From JANNOG01 sp050329835 (lineage in GTDB: Bacteria > Actinomycetota > Actinomycetes > Actinomycetales > JBBAYJ01): 64,000 bases of DNA. Where the stretch lies: positions 1 through 64,000 of the forward strand of contig JBHJOJ010000022.1 of NCBI GenBank assembly GCA_050329835.1. The letters run 5' to 3'. The notes under the pieces were generated by a model, which made no database searches, was not told the DNA's origin, and worked only from the letters and a program-made list of their open reading frames with translations. Positions 31,758-39,361 of the stretch are shown here, piece by piece (the stretch's first letter is position 1; each line of letters begins with the position of its first letter). The position numbers and the translations under genes were made by a program.

Positions 31758-32294
31758 ATGACCGCCGGGACCCAGAGGACGACCGTTCGACGTGCGACCG
31801 ACGCCATTGCCGCGACCACCCTGCAGTGGCTGCGGGGCGAGCGGAGCGGGACGCCGTGGAACCTCGGCCCGCCCGACCCCGAGACGTGGCCCCTGGTGGA
31901 GGACCTGATCCGGATCAACGAGGCGGGACTGGCGACCCTGTCGTCCCAGCCGGGGATGCGGGGCGAGTTCCACGGCCTGCACGTCGAGCAGCGGGCCTAC
32001 GTGGACGGCGTCGCCGACTTCCCCCTCGCCCGCATGATCGTGGACGTCGCGGCGGGCACGGACCTCATGGCCATGGCGCTGCCGGTGATGCAGGACGCCG
32101 CGATCTCGGTGGCGGTCTCCCGCGGGGCGGCGGGCAACCACACCTGGGGGGACGTCGAGCGGGCGCACGACGTGGTCGAGGTGGTGTCGCCGGAGGTGGT
32201 CGACTGGCGGGATGCCTGGAAGGTGCTCGTCGTCGACCCCGAATGGGGCCGGCCCCGCGCGCTGTGGGACCTGCTCCGCTCGATCACCGGATGA
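31758..32294 (+). CDS. DUF6919-like hypothetical protein
   Basis: A 178-residue soluble protein: ATTLQWLRGERSGTPWNLGP, DPETWPLVEDLIRINEAGLATLSSQPG near residue 45, EQRAYVDGVADFPLA near 76, and a C-terminus ending LWDLLRSITG. The 'NxxGxxTxxSQPG...EQRAxVDGF' order matches, from memory, the actinobacterial DUF6919 family. Function unknown. Divergent from the MNT/HEPN module, with which it shares the intergenic region. Confidence 0.65.
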   Translation: MTAGTQRTTVRRATDAIAATTLQWLRGERSGTPWNLGPPDPETWPLVEDLIRINEAGLATLSSQPGMRGEFHGLHVEQRAYVDGVADFPLARMIVDVAAGTDLMAMALPVMQDAAISVAVSRGAAGNHTWGDVERAHDVVEVVSPEVVDWRDAWKVLVVDPEWGRPRALWDLLRSITG

Positions 32295-32321
32295 GCGGTC
32301 CCGCGGCGGCGCCCCACCGGT

Positions 32322-32623
32322 TCAGCCGCGCAACCAGACGCAGGCGTAGTGGGGGATGATCCTCGTGTTGAGATACCGGCCCGGGCTGCCCGCCTCGAGC
32401 AGGCCGTCCACCTCCTCGTACGGCACCTCGCGGTACCGGTACAGCGCACCCCGACGAACTCGACGTCGAGGTCCCTGGTCGCGGCGTCGTAGGCGACGGC
32501 TGCGACGACCGAGGAGGTCAGCGGAATCCGTTCCACCCGTGCCCGCTCCGTGTCCGGCACGTGCACAGCACACCACCGACCGCCCGTCAGGTCCAGGCGA
32601 GCGGGCCGCCGGGTCTGGGTCAC
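32322..32623 (-). pseudogene. KTSC-domain gene with a frameshift
   Basis: Two frames together give one KTSC-like protein. The first, from 32623, reads MTQTRRPARLDLTGG... then VERIPLTSSVVAAVAYDAAT and RDLDVEFVG. The second, ending at 32322, reads ALYRYREVPYEEVDGLLEAG, SPGRYLNTRIIPHYACVWLRG. The change of frame falls near 32450 in a G-rich stretch, consistent with a single-base indel. KTSC proteins (~70-100 residues) are small and of unknown function, often in accessory DNA. A sequencing error is the main alternative. Confidence 0.75.
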
Positions 32624-32699
32624 GTGTCGAGGTTTTCGCCACGACGTCCCCCGGGAGGAAGCGGATCGGCGCCGGGAGCGGGCGACCCGCCGCCTTCTT

Positions 32700-32727
32700 C
32701 TTGACTGATTCCAGATTCGCGAGGAAG
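32700..32727 (+). promoter_or_regulatory. furA promoter/operator
   Basis: CTTGACTGATTCCAGA at 32700-32715 matches, from memory, the conserved operator/-35 sequence upstream of mycobacterial and streptomycete furA genes, where FurA represses itself and katG. TTGACT at 32701-32706 serves as the -35. GAGGAAG at 32721-32727 is the likely ribosome binding site for the GTG at 32737. Confidence 0.75.
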
Positions 32728-32736
32728 ACTCGGCTC

Positions 32737-33204
32737 GTGCTCGAAGCCCCGGACGCCGGCGGGTTCGACGCCGAGGCCCTGCTCCGCGGGGCGGGGCTGC
32801 GTGTCACCCGGCCCCGGCTCGCCGTGCTCGGCGCCGTCCACCGGCACCCGCACTCCGACACCGACACGATCATCCGGCTGGTGCGCGAGGACCTCGGCGA
32901 GGTCTCGCACCAGGCCGTCTACGACGTGCTCCGGGTGCTCACCGCGGCCGGCCTGGCCCGGCGCATCGTGCCGGCGGGGTCCGTCGCCCGCTACGAGTCG
33001 CGGGTGGGGGACAACCACCACCACCTGGTCTGCCGGTCGTGCGGGTCGATCGTCGACGTCGACTGCGCGACCGGGGCCGCCCCCTGCCTGACCGCTGCCG
33101 CCGACCACGGCTTCGCCGTCGACGAGGCCGAGGTCGTCTACTGGGGCACCTGCCCCACCTGCACCGTCGGCGCTGCTGTCGGCAGCGCTGCTGCTCGCCC
33201 CTGA
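32737..33204 (+). CDS. furA: Fur-family redox/iron regulator paired with katG
   Basis: A 155-residue Fur-family repressor. The winged helix includes GLRVTRPRLAVLGAVHRHPH and VSHQAVYDVLRVLTAAGLAR (about 18-75). The metal-binding half has the ligands of GDNHHHLVCRSCGSIVDVDC (about 95-115) and a second CxxC near the end, GTCPTC. It lies 31 nt upstream of katG, the classic actinobacterial furA-katG arrangement, and the conserved FurA site precedes it. Peroxide or iron status should relieve repression of both genes. Confidence 0.92.
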   Translation: MLEAPDAGGFDAEALLRGAGLRVTRPRLAVLGAVHRHPHSDTDTIIRLVREDLGEVSHQAVYDVLRVLTAAGLARRIVPAGSVARYESRVGDNHHHLVCRSCGSIVDVDCATGAAPCLTAAADHGFAVDEAEVVYWGTCPTCTVGAAVGSAAARP

Positions 33205-33235
33205 CGTCACCAGCACCCACGAAGGAGAGGATCGC

Positions 33236-35446
33236 GTGACCGACACCTCCGCACCCCCGGGACAGGACCAGCAGAGCCAGGGCGGGTGCCCCGTCGCCCA
33301 GACCGGCCCCGCCGCGCGCGCCAACCGCGACTGGTGGCCGAACGCGGTGGACGTGAGCGTCCTGCACCGCAATCCGGCCGCCGGGAACCCGATGGGCTCC
33401 GACTACGAGTACGGCGCCGACTTCGAGACCCTCGACCTCGAGGCGGTGATGCGGGACATCGAGGAGGTCATGACGACCTCTCAGGACTGGTGGCCCGCCG
33501 ACTACGGCCACTACGGCCCGCTGTTCATCCGGATGGCCTGGCACAGCGCCGGCACCTACCGGGTGCACGACGGCCGTGGCGGCGGCGGCACCGGCCAGCA
33601 GCGGTTCGCCCCCCTCAACAGCTGGCCGGACAACACGAACCTCGACAAGGCGCGGCTGCTGCTGTGGCCGGTCAAGAAGAAGTACGGCGAGAAGCTGTCG
33701 TGGGGCGACCTCATGATCCTCGCCGGGAACGCGGCGCTGGAGTCGATGGGGTTCCGGACGTTCGGGTTCGGCGGCGGGCGCGAGGACGCCTGGGAGCCGC
33801 AGGAGGTCAACTGGGGCGCCGAGGCCGAGTGGCTGGGCGACACCCGTTACAGCGGGGACCGGGCCCTGGCCAACCCGCTGGCGGCGGTCCAGATGGGCCT
33901 CATCTACGTCAACCCCGAGGGCCCCAACGGCCGCCCCGACCCGGTCGCCTCGGCCCGGGACATCCGCGAGACGTTCGCCCGGATGGCGATGAACGACGAG
34001 GAGACCGTCGCCCTCGTCGCCGGCGGCCACACCTTCGGCAAGACCCACGGCGCGGCGCCCGACAGCGCGCTCGGCCGCGAGCCGGAGGGCGCCCCCATCC
34101 ACGCCATGGGCCGGGGCTGGCAGAGCACGCACGGCACGGGCATGGGCGCCGACACCATCACCAGCGGGCTCGAGGGCGCCTGGACGCCGACGCCGACCCA
34201 GTGGGACATGACGTACTTCGACATGCTGTTCGGCTACGAGTGGGAGCTCACCGAGAGCCCCGCCGGCGCCAAGCAGTGGAAGCCGACCGACCCGGCGGCG
34301 GCCGAACTCGTGCCGGACGCCCACGTCCCGGGCAGGCGGCACGCGCCGATGATGGCGACGACGGACCTGGCGCTGCGGTACGACCCGGTCTACGAGAAGA
34401 TCTCCCGCCGGTTCCACGCGAACCCCGAGGAGTTCGCCGACGCCTTCGCCCGGGCCTGGTTCAAGCTCACCCACCGCGACATGGGGCCGATCGCCCGCTA
34501 TCGCGGACCGTGGGTGCCGACCGAGCAGCTGATCTGGCAGGACCCGGTCCCGCCGGTGACGCACGACCTGGTCGGTGACGCCGAGATCGCGGAACTCAAG
34601 GACGCTGTCCTCGCGACGGAGTTGTCGGTGTCCGACCTGGTCTTCACGGCGTGGGCGTCGGCGTCGACGTTCCGGGGCACCGACCGCCGCGGCGGCGCCA
34701 ACGGCGCCCGGATCCGCCTGGAGCCGCAGCGGCAGTGGGACGTCAACGACCCGGCCCGCCTGGAGCGGGTGCTGTCGGTGCTCGAGGGCGTCCGGCAGCG
34801 ATTCGACGCCGGCCGCACCGACGGCAAGCGGATCTCGCTGGCGGACCTCATCGTGTTGGGCGGCTGCGCGGCGGTCGAGAAGGCGGCCCGCGACGCCGGC
34901 CACGACGTCACGGTCCCGTTCACGCCGGGCCGGACCGACGCCACGTCGGAGACGACGGACGCCGAGTCGTTCCAGTGGCTGGAGCCGGTCGCCGACGGGT
35001 TCCGGAACTACCTGGGCAAGGGCGCGGACCGGCCGACGGAGCAGCTGCTCGTCGACCGGGCCGAGTTCCTCACCCTGACGGCGCCGGAGCTCACCGTGCT
35101 GCTGGGCGGGCTGCGGGTGCTGGACGCCAACACCCAGCGGTCGCAGCACGGCGTGCTGACCGACCGGCCCGGCGTGCTGACGAACGACTTCTTCGTCAAC
35201 GTGCTGGACTTCAGCACCGCCTGGCAGCCGGTGTCGGAGGGCGAGGAGGTCTTCGAGGGCCGCGACGCGTCCGGTGCGGTGCGCTGGACCGCGACCCGGG
35301 CCGACCTGATCTTCGGGGCGCACTCGCAGTTGCGCGCCCTGGCCGAGGTCTACTCCAGCGGCAACGCCGAGCCGAAGTTCGTCCGCGACTTCGTCGCCGC
35401 CTGGGACAAGGTCATGATGCTCGACCGTTTCGAGACCCGCCGCTGA
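33236..35446 (+). CDS. katG: catalase-peroxidase
   Basis: Haem catalase-peroxidase of 736 residues, normal length with both tandem peroxidase-like domains. The distal triad is in LFIRMAWHSAGTYR (Arg99, Trp102, His103). The Tyr of IYVNPEGP and the Met of RMAMNDEE near 250 complete the Met-Tyr-Trp cross-link of active KatG. The proximal His lies in VAGGHTFGKTHG. Detoxifies peroxide. The GTG start has GAAGGAGAG upstream. Co-transcription with furA is expected, and a perfect 19-bp inverted repeat follows the gene as terminator. Confidence 0.97.
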   Translation: MTDTSAPPGQDQQSQGGCPVAQTGPAARANRDWWPNAVDVSVLHRNPAAGNPMGSDYEYGADFETLDLEAVMRDIEEVMTTSQDWWPADYGHYGPLFIRMAWHSAGTYRVHDGRGGGGTGQQRFAPLNSWPDNTNLDKARLLLWPVKKKYGEKLSWGDLMILAGNAALESMGFRTFGFGGGREDAWEPQEVNWGAEAEWLGDTRYSGDRALANPLAAVQMGLIYVNPEGPNGRPDPVASARDIRETFARMAMNDEETVALVAGGHTFGKTHGAAPDSALGREPEGAPIHAMGRGWQSTHGTGMGADTITSGLEGAWTPTPTQWDMTYFDMLFGYEWELTESPAGAKQWKPTDPAAAELVPDAHVPGRRHAPMMATTDLALRYDPVYEKISRRFHANPEEFADAFARAWFKLTHRDMGPIARYRGPWVPTEQLIWQDPVPPVTHDLVGDAEIAELKDAVLATELSVSDLVFTAWASASTFRGTDRRGGANGARIRLEPQRQWDVNDPARLERVLSVLEGVRQRFDAGRTDGKRISLADLIVLGGCAAVEKAARDAGHDVTVPFTPGRTDATSETTDAESFQWLEPVADGFRNYLGKGADRPTEQLLVDRAEFLTLTAPELTVLLGGLRVLDANTQRSQHGVLTDRPGVLTNDFFVNVLDFSTAWQPVSEGEEVFEGRDASGAVRWTATRADLIFGAHSQLRALAEVYSSGNAEPKFVRDFVAAWDKVMMLDRFETRR

Positions 35447-35471
35447 GCCCTCGCCGCTGACCCGCTACCCG

Positions 35472-35530
35472 CGGAACTCCACCATCCGCACGGTCGCTCC
35501 TCTGGCGATCATGCGGATGGTGGAGTTCCG
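35472..35530. terminator. perfect 19-bp inverted repeat after katG
   Basis: 35472-35490 and 35512-35530 are perfect reverse complements around a 21-nt loop. It lies between katG and the convergent nitroreductase gene, so it can terminate both. The palindrome is unusually long and A/T-richer than its surroundings; it could also be a dispersed repeat element of this genome, which cannot be tested here. Confidence 0.8.
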
Positions 35531-35560
35531 TGGACCGGCCGGTCCCAGGGCCGCGCCCGG

Positions 35561-36013
35561 TCAGGCCCCCGACGACTCGGCGCGGGTGAGGACGAGGACG
35601 GGGATGATCCGGTCGGTGCGGCGCTCGTAGTCCGCGAACCCGGGCATCGCTGCCGTGATCTCGGACCACAGGCGCTCGCGCTCCGAGCCCTGCGCCTCGG
35701 CGACGTCCACGGTGAACGTCTCGGTCCCGACCTCGACGCGCACCCGCGGGTGCGCCATGAGGTTGCGGTACCAGTCGGGGTGGGTGGGTGCCCCGGCCTT
35801 CGACGCCACGATGACGAGTCGGTCGCCGTCGGGGTGCCAGACCAGGGGAGTCACGCGCTCGGTGCCGGTCCGGGCCCCGACGTGGTGGACCAGGATCATC
35901 CGCGCGCCCTCGAAGGGCCCGCCGACCCGGCCGCCGTTGGCACGGAACTCCTCGATCACCCGGGCGTTGAACTCGCTCACCGGGACGACAACCGCAGAGC
36001 CGGCCACGGTCAT
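35561..36013 (-). CDS. F420-type nitroreductase-family (DDN-like) protein
   Basis: A 150-residue split-barrel protein of the deazaflavin-dependent nitroreductase family: FNARVIEEFRANGGRVGG near residue 15, ILVHHVGARTGTERVTPLVW near 40, VIVASKAGAPTHPDWYRNLM near 67, and a C-terminus ADYERRTDRIIPVLVLTR. These blocks match the actinobacterial F420H2-dependent reductases. Natural substrate unknown; roles in quinone or fatty-acid reduction are known in relatives. Convergent with katG. Confidence 0.88.
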   Translation of the reverse strand: MTVAGSAVVVPVSEFNARVIEEFRANGGRVGGPFEGARMILVHHVGARTGTERVTPLVWHPDGDRLVIVASKAGAPTHPDWYRNLMAHPRVRVEVGTETFTVDVAEAQGSERERLWSEITAAMPGFADYERRTDRIIPVLVLTRAESSGA

Positions 36014-36076
36014 TCCGTCGGTCGTCCGGCGTGGCGTTCATCGTCCGGACATCTCGGGCTGTTAGACAGGCACAGA

Positions 36077-36115
36077 GGCAGGGCCCCCGCAGATACGAGC
36101 TGCAGGGACCCTGCC
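36077..36115. terminator. 16-bp hairpin in the spacer
   Basis: 36077-36092 and 36100-36115 pair over 16 bp with two mismatched positions that form G-U on one strand, around a 7-nt loop. It stands ~64 bp upstream of the nitroreductase start, so it probably ends a transcript coming from the right or is part of an unannotated small RNA. Confidence 0.5.
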
Positions 36116-36511
36116 CGTTGTGCGACGCGGACCGTCGGCCGGCGAACCGGCCGCGCGGCCAGCGGGGTGACGCCCGCTCCCCGGGTGAGGTGCCGGCGGC
36201 CGAAGCCACCGGTCGTCTTCCCGAAGAACGCCTCGCCCGGTGCAGAGTGCACGCGCTCCCGCCGCCCCGTCACGGATGGCGCCTCCCGGCGAACCGGGGG
36301 GTGTGGACCGCTGCGTCCTCGGACCGTCCACTCCGACCTGCGGTGAAGGTCTTGGAGCCGATCTCTCGGGTCTCCGCCTCCCCACCGCCTGTCTCGGTGT
36401 GAGGAGGACTCTGCTCCCCCCGCGAGGGCGCCGCAAGCGATTCCCGGCAGGCCGTCGACCAGCGCTGTCCTCCGGTTCGGGCCCCGCCCTGTGCGCGAAA
36501 GGGCATCCGGC

Positions 36512-36599
36512 TGTGGATCCGTTGTGGACGAGCGCTCCTGGTGGCCACGTCATCCTTGCCGTGACATGTGGGCGACGGTTGTCCACAGCCTGTCGACAA
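36512..36599. other. cluster of DnaA-box-like sites
   Basis: TTGTCCACA at 36579-36587 is an exact match to the actinobacterial DnaA box. Nearby in reverse orientation are TGTGGACGA (36523) and TGTCGACAA (36591), each one mismatch from TGTGGACAA, and the weaker TGTGGATCC (36512). Four sites in 88 bp of non-coding, relatively A/T-rich sequence is unusual at this GC content. No dnaA, dnaN or repA lies nearby, so a DnaA-titration or regulatory site is more likely than an origin. Confidence 0.45.
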
Positions 36600-36771
36600 G
36601 GATCCGGAGACACCGTCACCAACGTCTCGCATCGTGAGAAGCGCCCGGGGAGGCGGGATCCCGGACGCCCGCGTCGGGCGTCCACGTGCCAGGCCAGAGC
36701 GGCCACCACGTCGTCCCACCCCGTGGTGTACCCGGCCCGCGTCTCCTCGCTGACGTCGAAGGGCACCCGGA

Positions 36772-38880
36772 TCAGGCGTCCCGCAGCCCCAGCCACACGC
36801 CGTCCCTGGCCCGGGAGACGGCGACGTGGAGCAGCCGGCGTTCGTACTCGCACCGTTCGGCGTGGGCCTCGGCCGACTCGCCCTCCCGTCGGGGGCGGGG
36901 CAGGCGGTCGCGGTCCGGGATGCACACGTGGGAGAACTCCAGACCCTTGGACCGGTGGAAGGTCCCCACCTTGACCCGGTCGACCGGCACGCCGTCGTAG
37001 CCGCCGAGCCTGAGTACCGGCACGCCGCCACCGGCGAGGACGCCGCGCCAGTGTTCGGCGGAGGCGTTGGTGACCGTGAGCACCGCCATGTCCCCCCAGC
37101 GCACGCCGCCCTCGTGCAGCCGGCGCAGGTGCGCGAGCAGTCCCGCCCGCTGGTCGTCCGCGGTGGCGTGGCGTGCCTCGACCACGTCGCCGCCGGCGCG
37201 CTCCGCCTGCACCGCGCGCAGGCCGACCTCGCGTTCGGCGTCCAGGTCGTGGAAGGCGTCCTGGACCACGACGTTCAACGAGTACCGGAGGATCGCCTCG
37301 CGGTTGCGGTAGTTGGTGGTGAGGACCGTCGACCGCCCCTGCACGCTGAGACCGGCCTCGGCCAGCGTGAAGCCTCCCCGATAGATCGCCTGCTGGCCGT
37401 CCCCGACGAGCAGCAGGCCGTCCGGCGCGGTTCCGACCAGTGCGTGCAGCAGCCGCAGCCCCACGCAGCTGATGTCCTGGACCTCGTCGACGACGACGGC
37501 GTCGACGCGGTGGCCGGCCGGTTCCTCACGCACCAGGTCCAGGGCCGCCGTCAGCAGGTCGTGGAAGTCGACGACGCCGCGGTCGGCCTTCAGCTGCTCG
37601 TAGTGTTCGTACAGTCGCCACACGGCCCGCCGGTGCACCGGTTGGAGCGGAGTGGCTCGTCCCACCCGGGGCAGCGTGAGGTAGGTGTCGAGGTCCGGCA
37701 CCGCGCGGCCCTTGATGACATGGAGCACCTCGTCGTGCCAGTAGTCGACGCCGGTGTCCAGGTCGGCGAGCGGGGAGTCCCGGCCGACCCCGCCCCAGGC
37801 CCGGTTGAGCAACGTCCGGGGATCGACCGGGTCGAGATGGACGCCGTGGTCGGTGAGGATCTCGTAGGCCAGGGCGTGCACGGACGAGAAGCGCACCGAC
37901 CCGGAGTCCGACGTCCGCAGCCTCGCGAACAGCGACTCCTGCACCCGGGCGAGGTTTCGGGTGTAGGAGGTCACGAGGACCCGCTTCCCACGGCCGGCCA
38001 GGTGCCCGGCGCGATGCAGCGCGACGACCGTCTTCCCGGTACCGGCGGCCCCGCGGATCCGCGCCGGGCCGGACCAGCTCCGGGCGATCAGGCGGGCCTG
38101 CGCCGGGTGGAGCCACGTCATCCACGACTCGACGGGTCCCTCCTGGGCGCGCGCGTAGATGACGGACCACAGGTCCTCGTCGTCCAGCAGGGCCAGCTGC
38201 GCCGGGTCGAGCCGCCGGCCGCGGTCGGCAGGCGGCCGAGCGGGGGCGGCGACGTCCATGGCGGGACAGCCCTCGTCCAGCGCCGCCTCCAGCACGGCCA
38301 CCTGCTCGCCCGTCAGTCGTGGGCCGCGGCTCAGGAGGAACCGGAGCAGGTCCCCGTCACCCAGCACGGTCACCCGGCGGACCGGTGCGGCCAGGCCACG
38401 GTGTCCCGTGACGACCAGCAGGGGCAGCACCGCAGTGGGCGCCAGGCCGGTGCCGGACAGCAGGTCGGCCACGGCGTCGGCCTGGGCGGCGACCGCTTGG
38501 ACGTCGTCGGTGGCGTCGGCGTCACCGTGGCGGAGCCGGCCGTCCTCGACGACCACGTCGTGCCAGTGCTTGACGTCGATGACGAACACCCCGCCTGCGC
38601 CGACGACGATCACGTCGATGTTGGCGCGCCGCGTTCCCGGCCATCGCCGGTCCGCCAGGACGCGCCACCCGGCCTCCGGCATCTGCACCAGGAGCCGGGC
38701 CACCGCCTCCTCCGCCCGCCCCCCGACGTCCCAGGCTGCGGCCTCCCGGATCAGCCGCCGCTGCCGCGTCGTCAGGCAGGTGGCCAGGTCGCTCAGCCCG
38801 GCGCTCTCGCGGCGGAGCAGGGCGGCGTACGCGGAGGCGGACGACATGGCGGCGGAGGCGTGGGGTGCGTGCTCGACCAT
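36772..38880 (-). CDS. NERD-UvrD superfamily 1 helicase
   Basis: A 702-residue fusion. An N-terminal NERD nuclease-related domain (about 45-170) shows GWRVLADRRWPGTRRANIDV then GGVFVIDVKHW with the expected acidic/Lys residues. A UvrD-like SF1 helicase follows: Walker A IRGAAGTGKTVVALHRA near 265, Walker B DAVVVDEVQDIS near 460, LLVGDGQQAIYRGG near 487, TTNYRNREAILRYS near 520, VKVGTFHRSKGLEFSHVCI near 638 and LLHVAVSRARDGVWL near 685. Such proteins act in DNA repair and have been linked to phage defence. The ATG at 38880 has AGGA 5 nt upstream. It stands alone. Confidence 0.9.
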   Translation of the reverse strand: MVEHAPHASAAMSSASAYAALLRRESAGLSDLATCLTTRQRRLIREAAAWDVGGRAEEAVARLLVQMPEAGWRVLADRRWPGTRRANIDVIVVGAGGVFVIDVKHWHDVVVEDGRLRHGDADATDDVQAVAAQADAVADLLSGTGLAPTAVLPLLVVTGHRGLAAPVRRVTVLGDGDLLRFLLSRGPRLTGEQVAVLEAALDEGCPAMDVAAPARPPADRGRRLDPAQLALLDDEDLWSVIYARAQEGPVESWMTWLHPAQARLIARSWSGPARIRGAAGTGKTVVALHRAGHLAGRGKRVLVTSYTRNLARVQESLFARLRTSDSGSVRFSSVHALAYEILTDHGVHLDPVDPRTLLNRAWGGVGRDSPLADLDTGVDYWHDEVLHVIKGRAVPDLDTYLTLPRVGRATPLQPVHRRAVWRLYEHYEQLKADRGVVDFHDLLTAALDLVREEPAGHRVDAVVVDEVQDISCVGLRLLHALVGTAPDGLLLVGDGQQAIYRGGFTLAEAGLSVQGRSTVLTTNYRNREAILRYSLNVVVQDAFHDLDAEREVGLRAVQAERAGGDVVEARHATADDQRAGLLAHLRRLHEGGVRWGDMAVLTVTNASAEHWRGVLAGGGVPVLRLGGYDGVPVDRVKVGTFHRSKGLEFSHVCIPDRDRLPRPRREGESAEAHAERCEYERRLLHVAVSRARDGVWLGLRDA

Positions 38881-38977
38881 CTCGTCCTCGCTCCCGGAAC
38901 CCTGACCAGGGGTTCCGCTGTCCAGTATCGGCACGTACCGGACATCGCTGGAGGTCGCGAGGGGATCTTGCCCGTCG

Positions 38978-39217
38978 GTGTCCCGTCGTTCACCCGGACG
39001 GGCACCGACCGGCCGCCGGCGTCGAGCGGCGGGCCGTCGCGAGCAGGAGGCCCTCGTGCTGGTCGCCGTGGCGCGGCGCTCGGGCCGCAGCATCCGCCCC
39101 GAGGGCCGGGCGTGGCTGCGGGCCGCCGTCCGGGCCTGCGCGGACGGGCCGAGGCTGCTCGGTGTGCACGTCATCACGCCGGAGGGCTCGCGGGAGGTAC
39201 CGGCGCAGGATGTCTGA
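38978..39217 (+). CDS. small hypothetical protein
   Basis: A 79-residue frame with a basic N-terminus and a coherent C-terminal half: LVLVAVARRSGRSIRPEGRA then WLRAAVRACADGPRLLGVHV ending REVPAQDV, which looks like a real alpha/beta fold. The function is unknown and the start (GTG at 38978) is uncertain, as the first 25 residues are low-complexity. A small hairpin (CACCCC/GGGGTG, 39230-39246) follows. Coding status is moderate at best. Confidence 0.4.
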   Translation: MSRRSPGRAPTGRRRRAAGRREQEALVLVAVARRSGRSIRPEGRAWLRAAVRACADGPRLLGVHVITPEGSREVPAQDV

Positions 39218-39307
39218 GCTGGAGTGATACACCCCGGATGGGGGTGATCGCCGTCCGGTGCCAGGGGCTCGTCGACGGCAGGTCGGCCAGCCGGTTCCCC
39301 CAGTTTG

Positions 39308-39326
39308 GTCACGGTGCGGTTACGAT
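39308..39326 (+). promoter_or_regulatory. candidate activated promoter of the SH3/peptidase-like gene
   Basis: GTCAC (39308) and GTTAC (39319) repeat with 11-bp phase and run into a TACGAT -10 (39321-39326); no -35 is recognisable. The spacing resembles OmpR-family (MtrA-type) sites, and MtrA controls cell-wall genes in actinomycetes. The same pattern precedes the DUF4397 gene at 6221. Confidence 0.35.
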
Positions 39327-39361
39327 GCCGCGTCCGTCGCACCCGACCAGGAAGATCGCTC

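Larger units (their letters stand above)
36014..36771. other. 750-bp non-coding region with hairpin and DnaA-like boxes
   Basis: No supported complete gene. It holds a strong hairpin (36077-36115) and a DnaA-box-like cluster (36512-36599), annotated separately. A frame starting just past the helicase stop on the minus strand reads MPFDVSEETRAGYTTGWDDV then VVAALAWHVDARRG before losing coding character; it may be a short unrecognised gene or relic. Short frames elsewhere lack starts and homology. Confidence 0.55.

Noticed and set aside
36512..36599. Chromosomal or plasmid replication origin.
   Set aside because: Too few boxes, and no dnaA, dnaN, parAB or rep gene in the window; kept as a DnaA-like cluster only.
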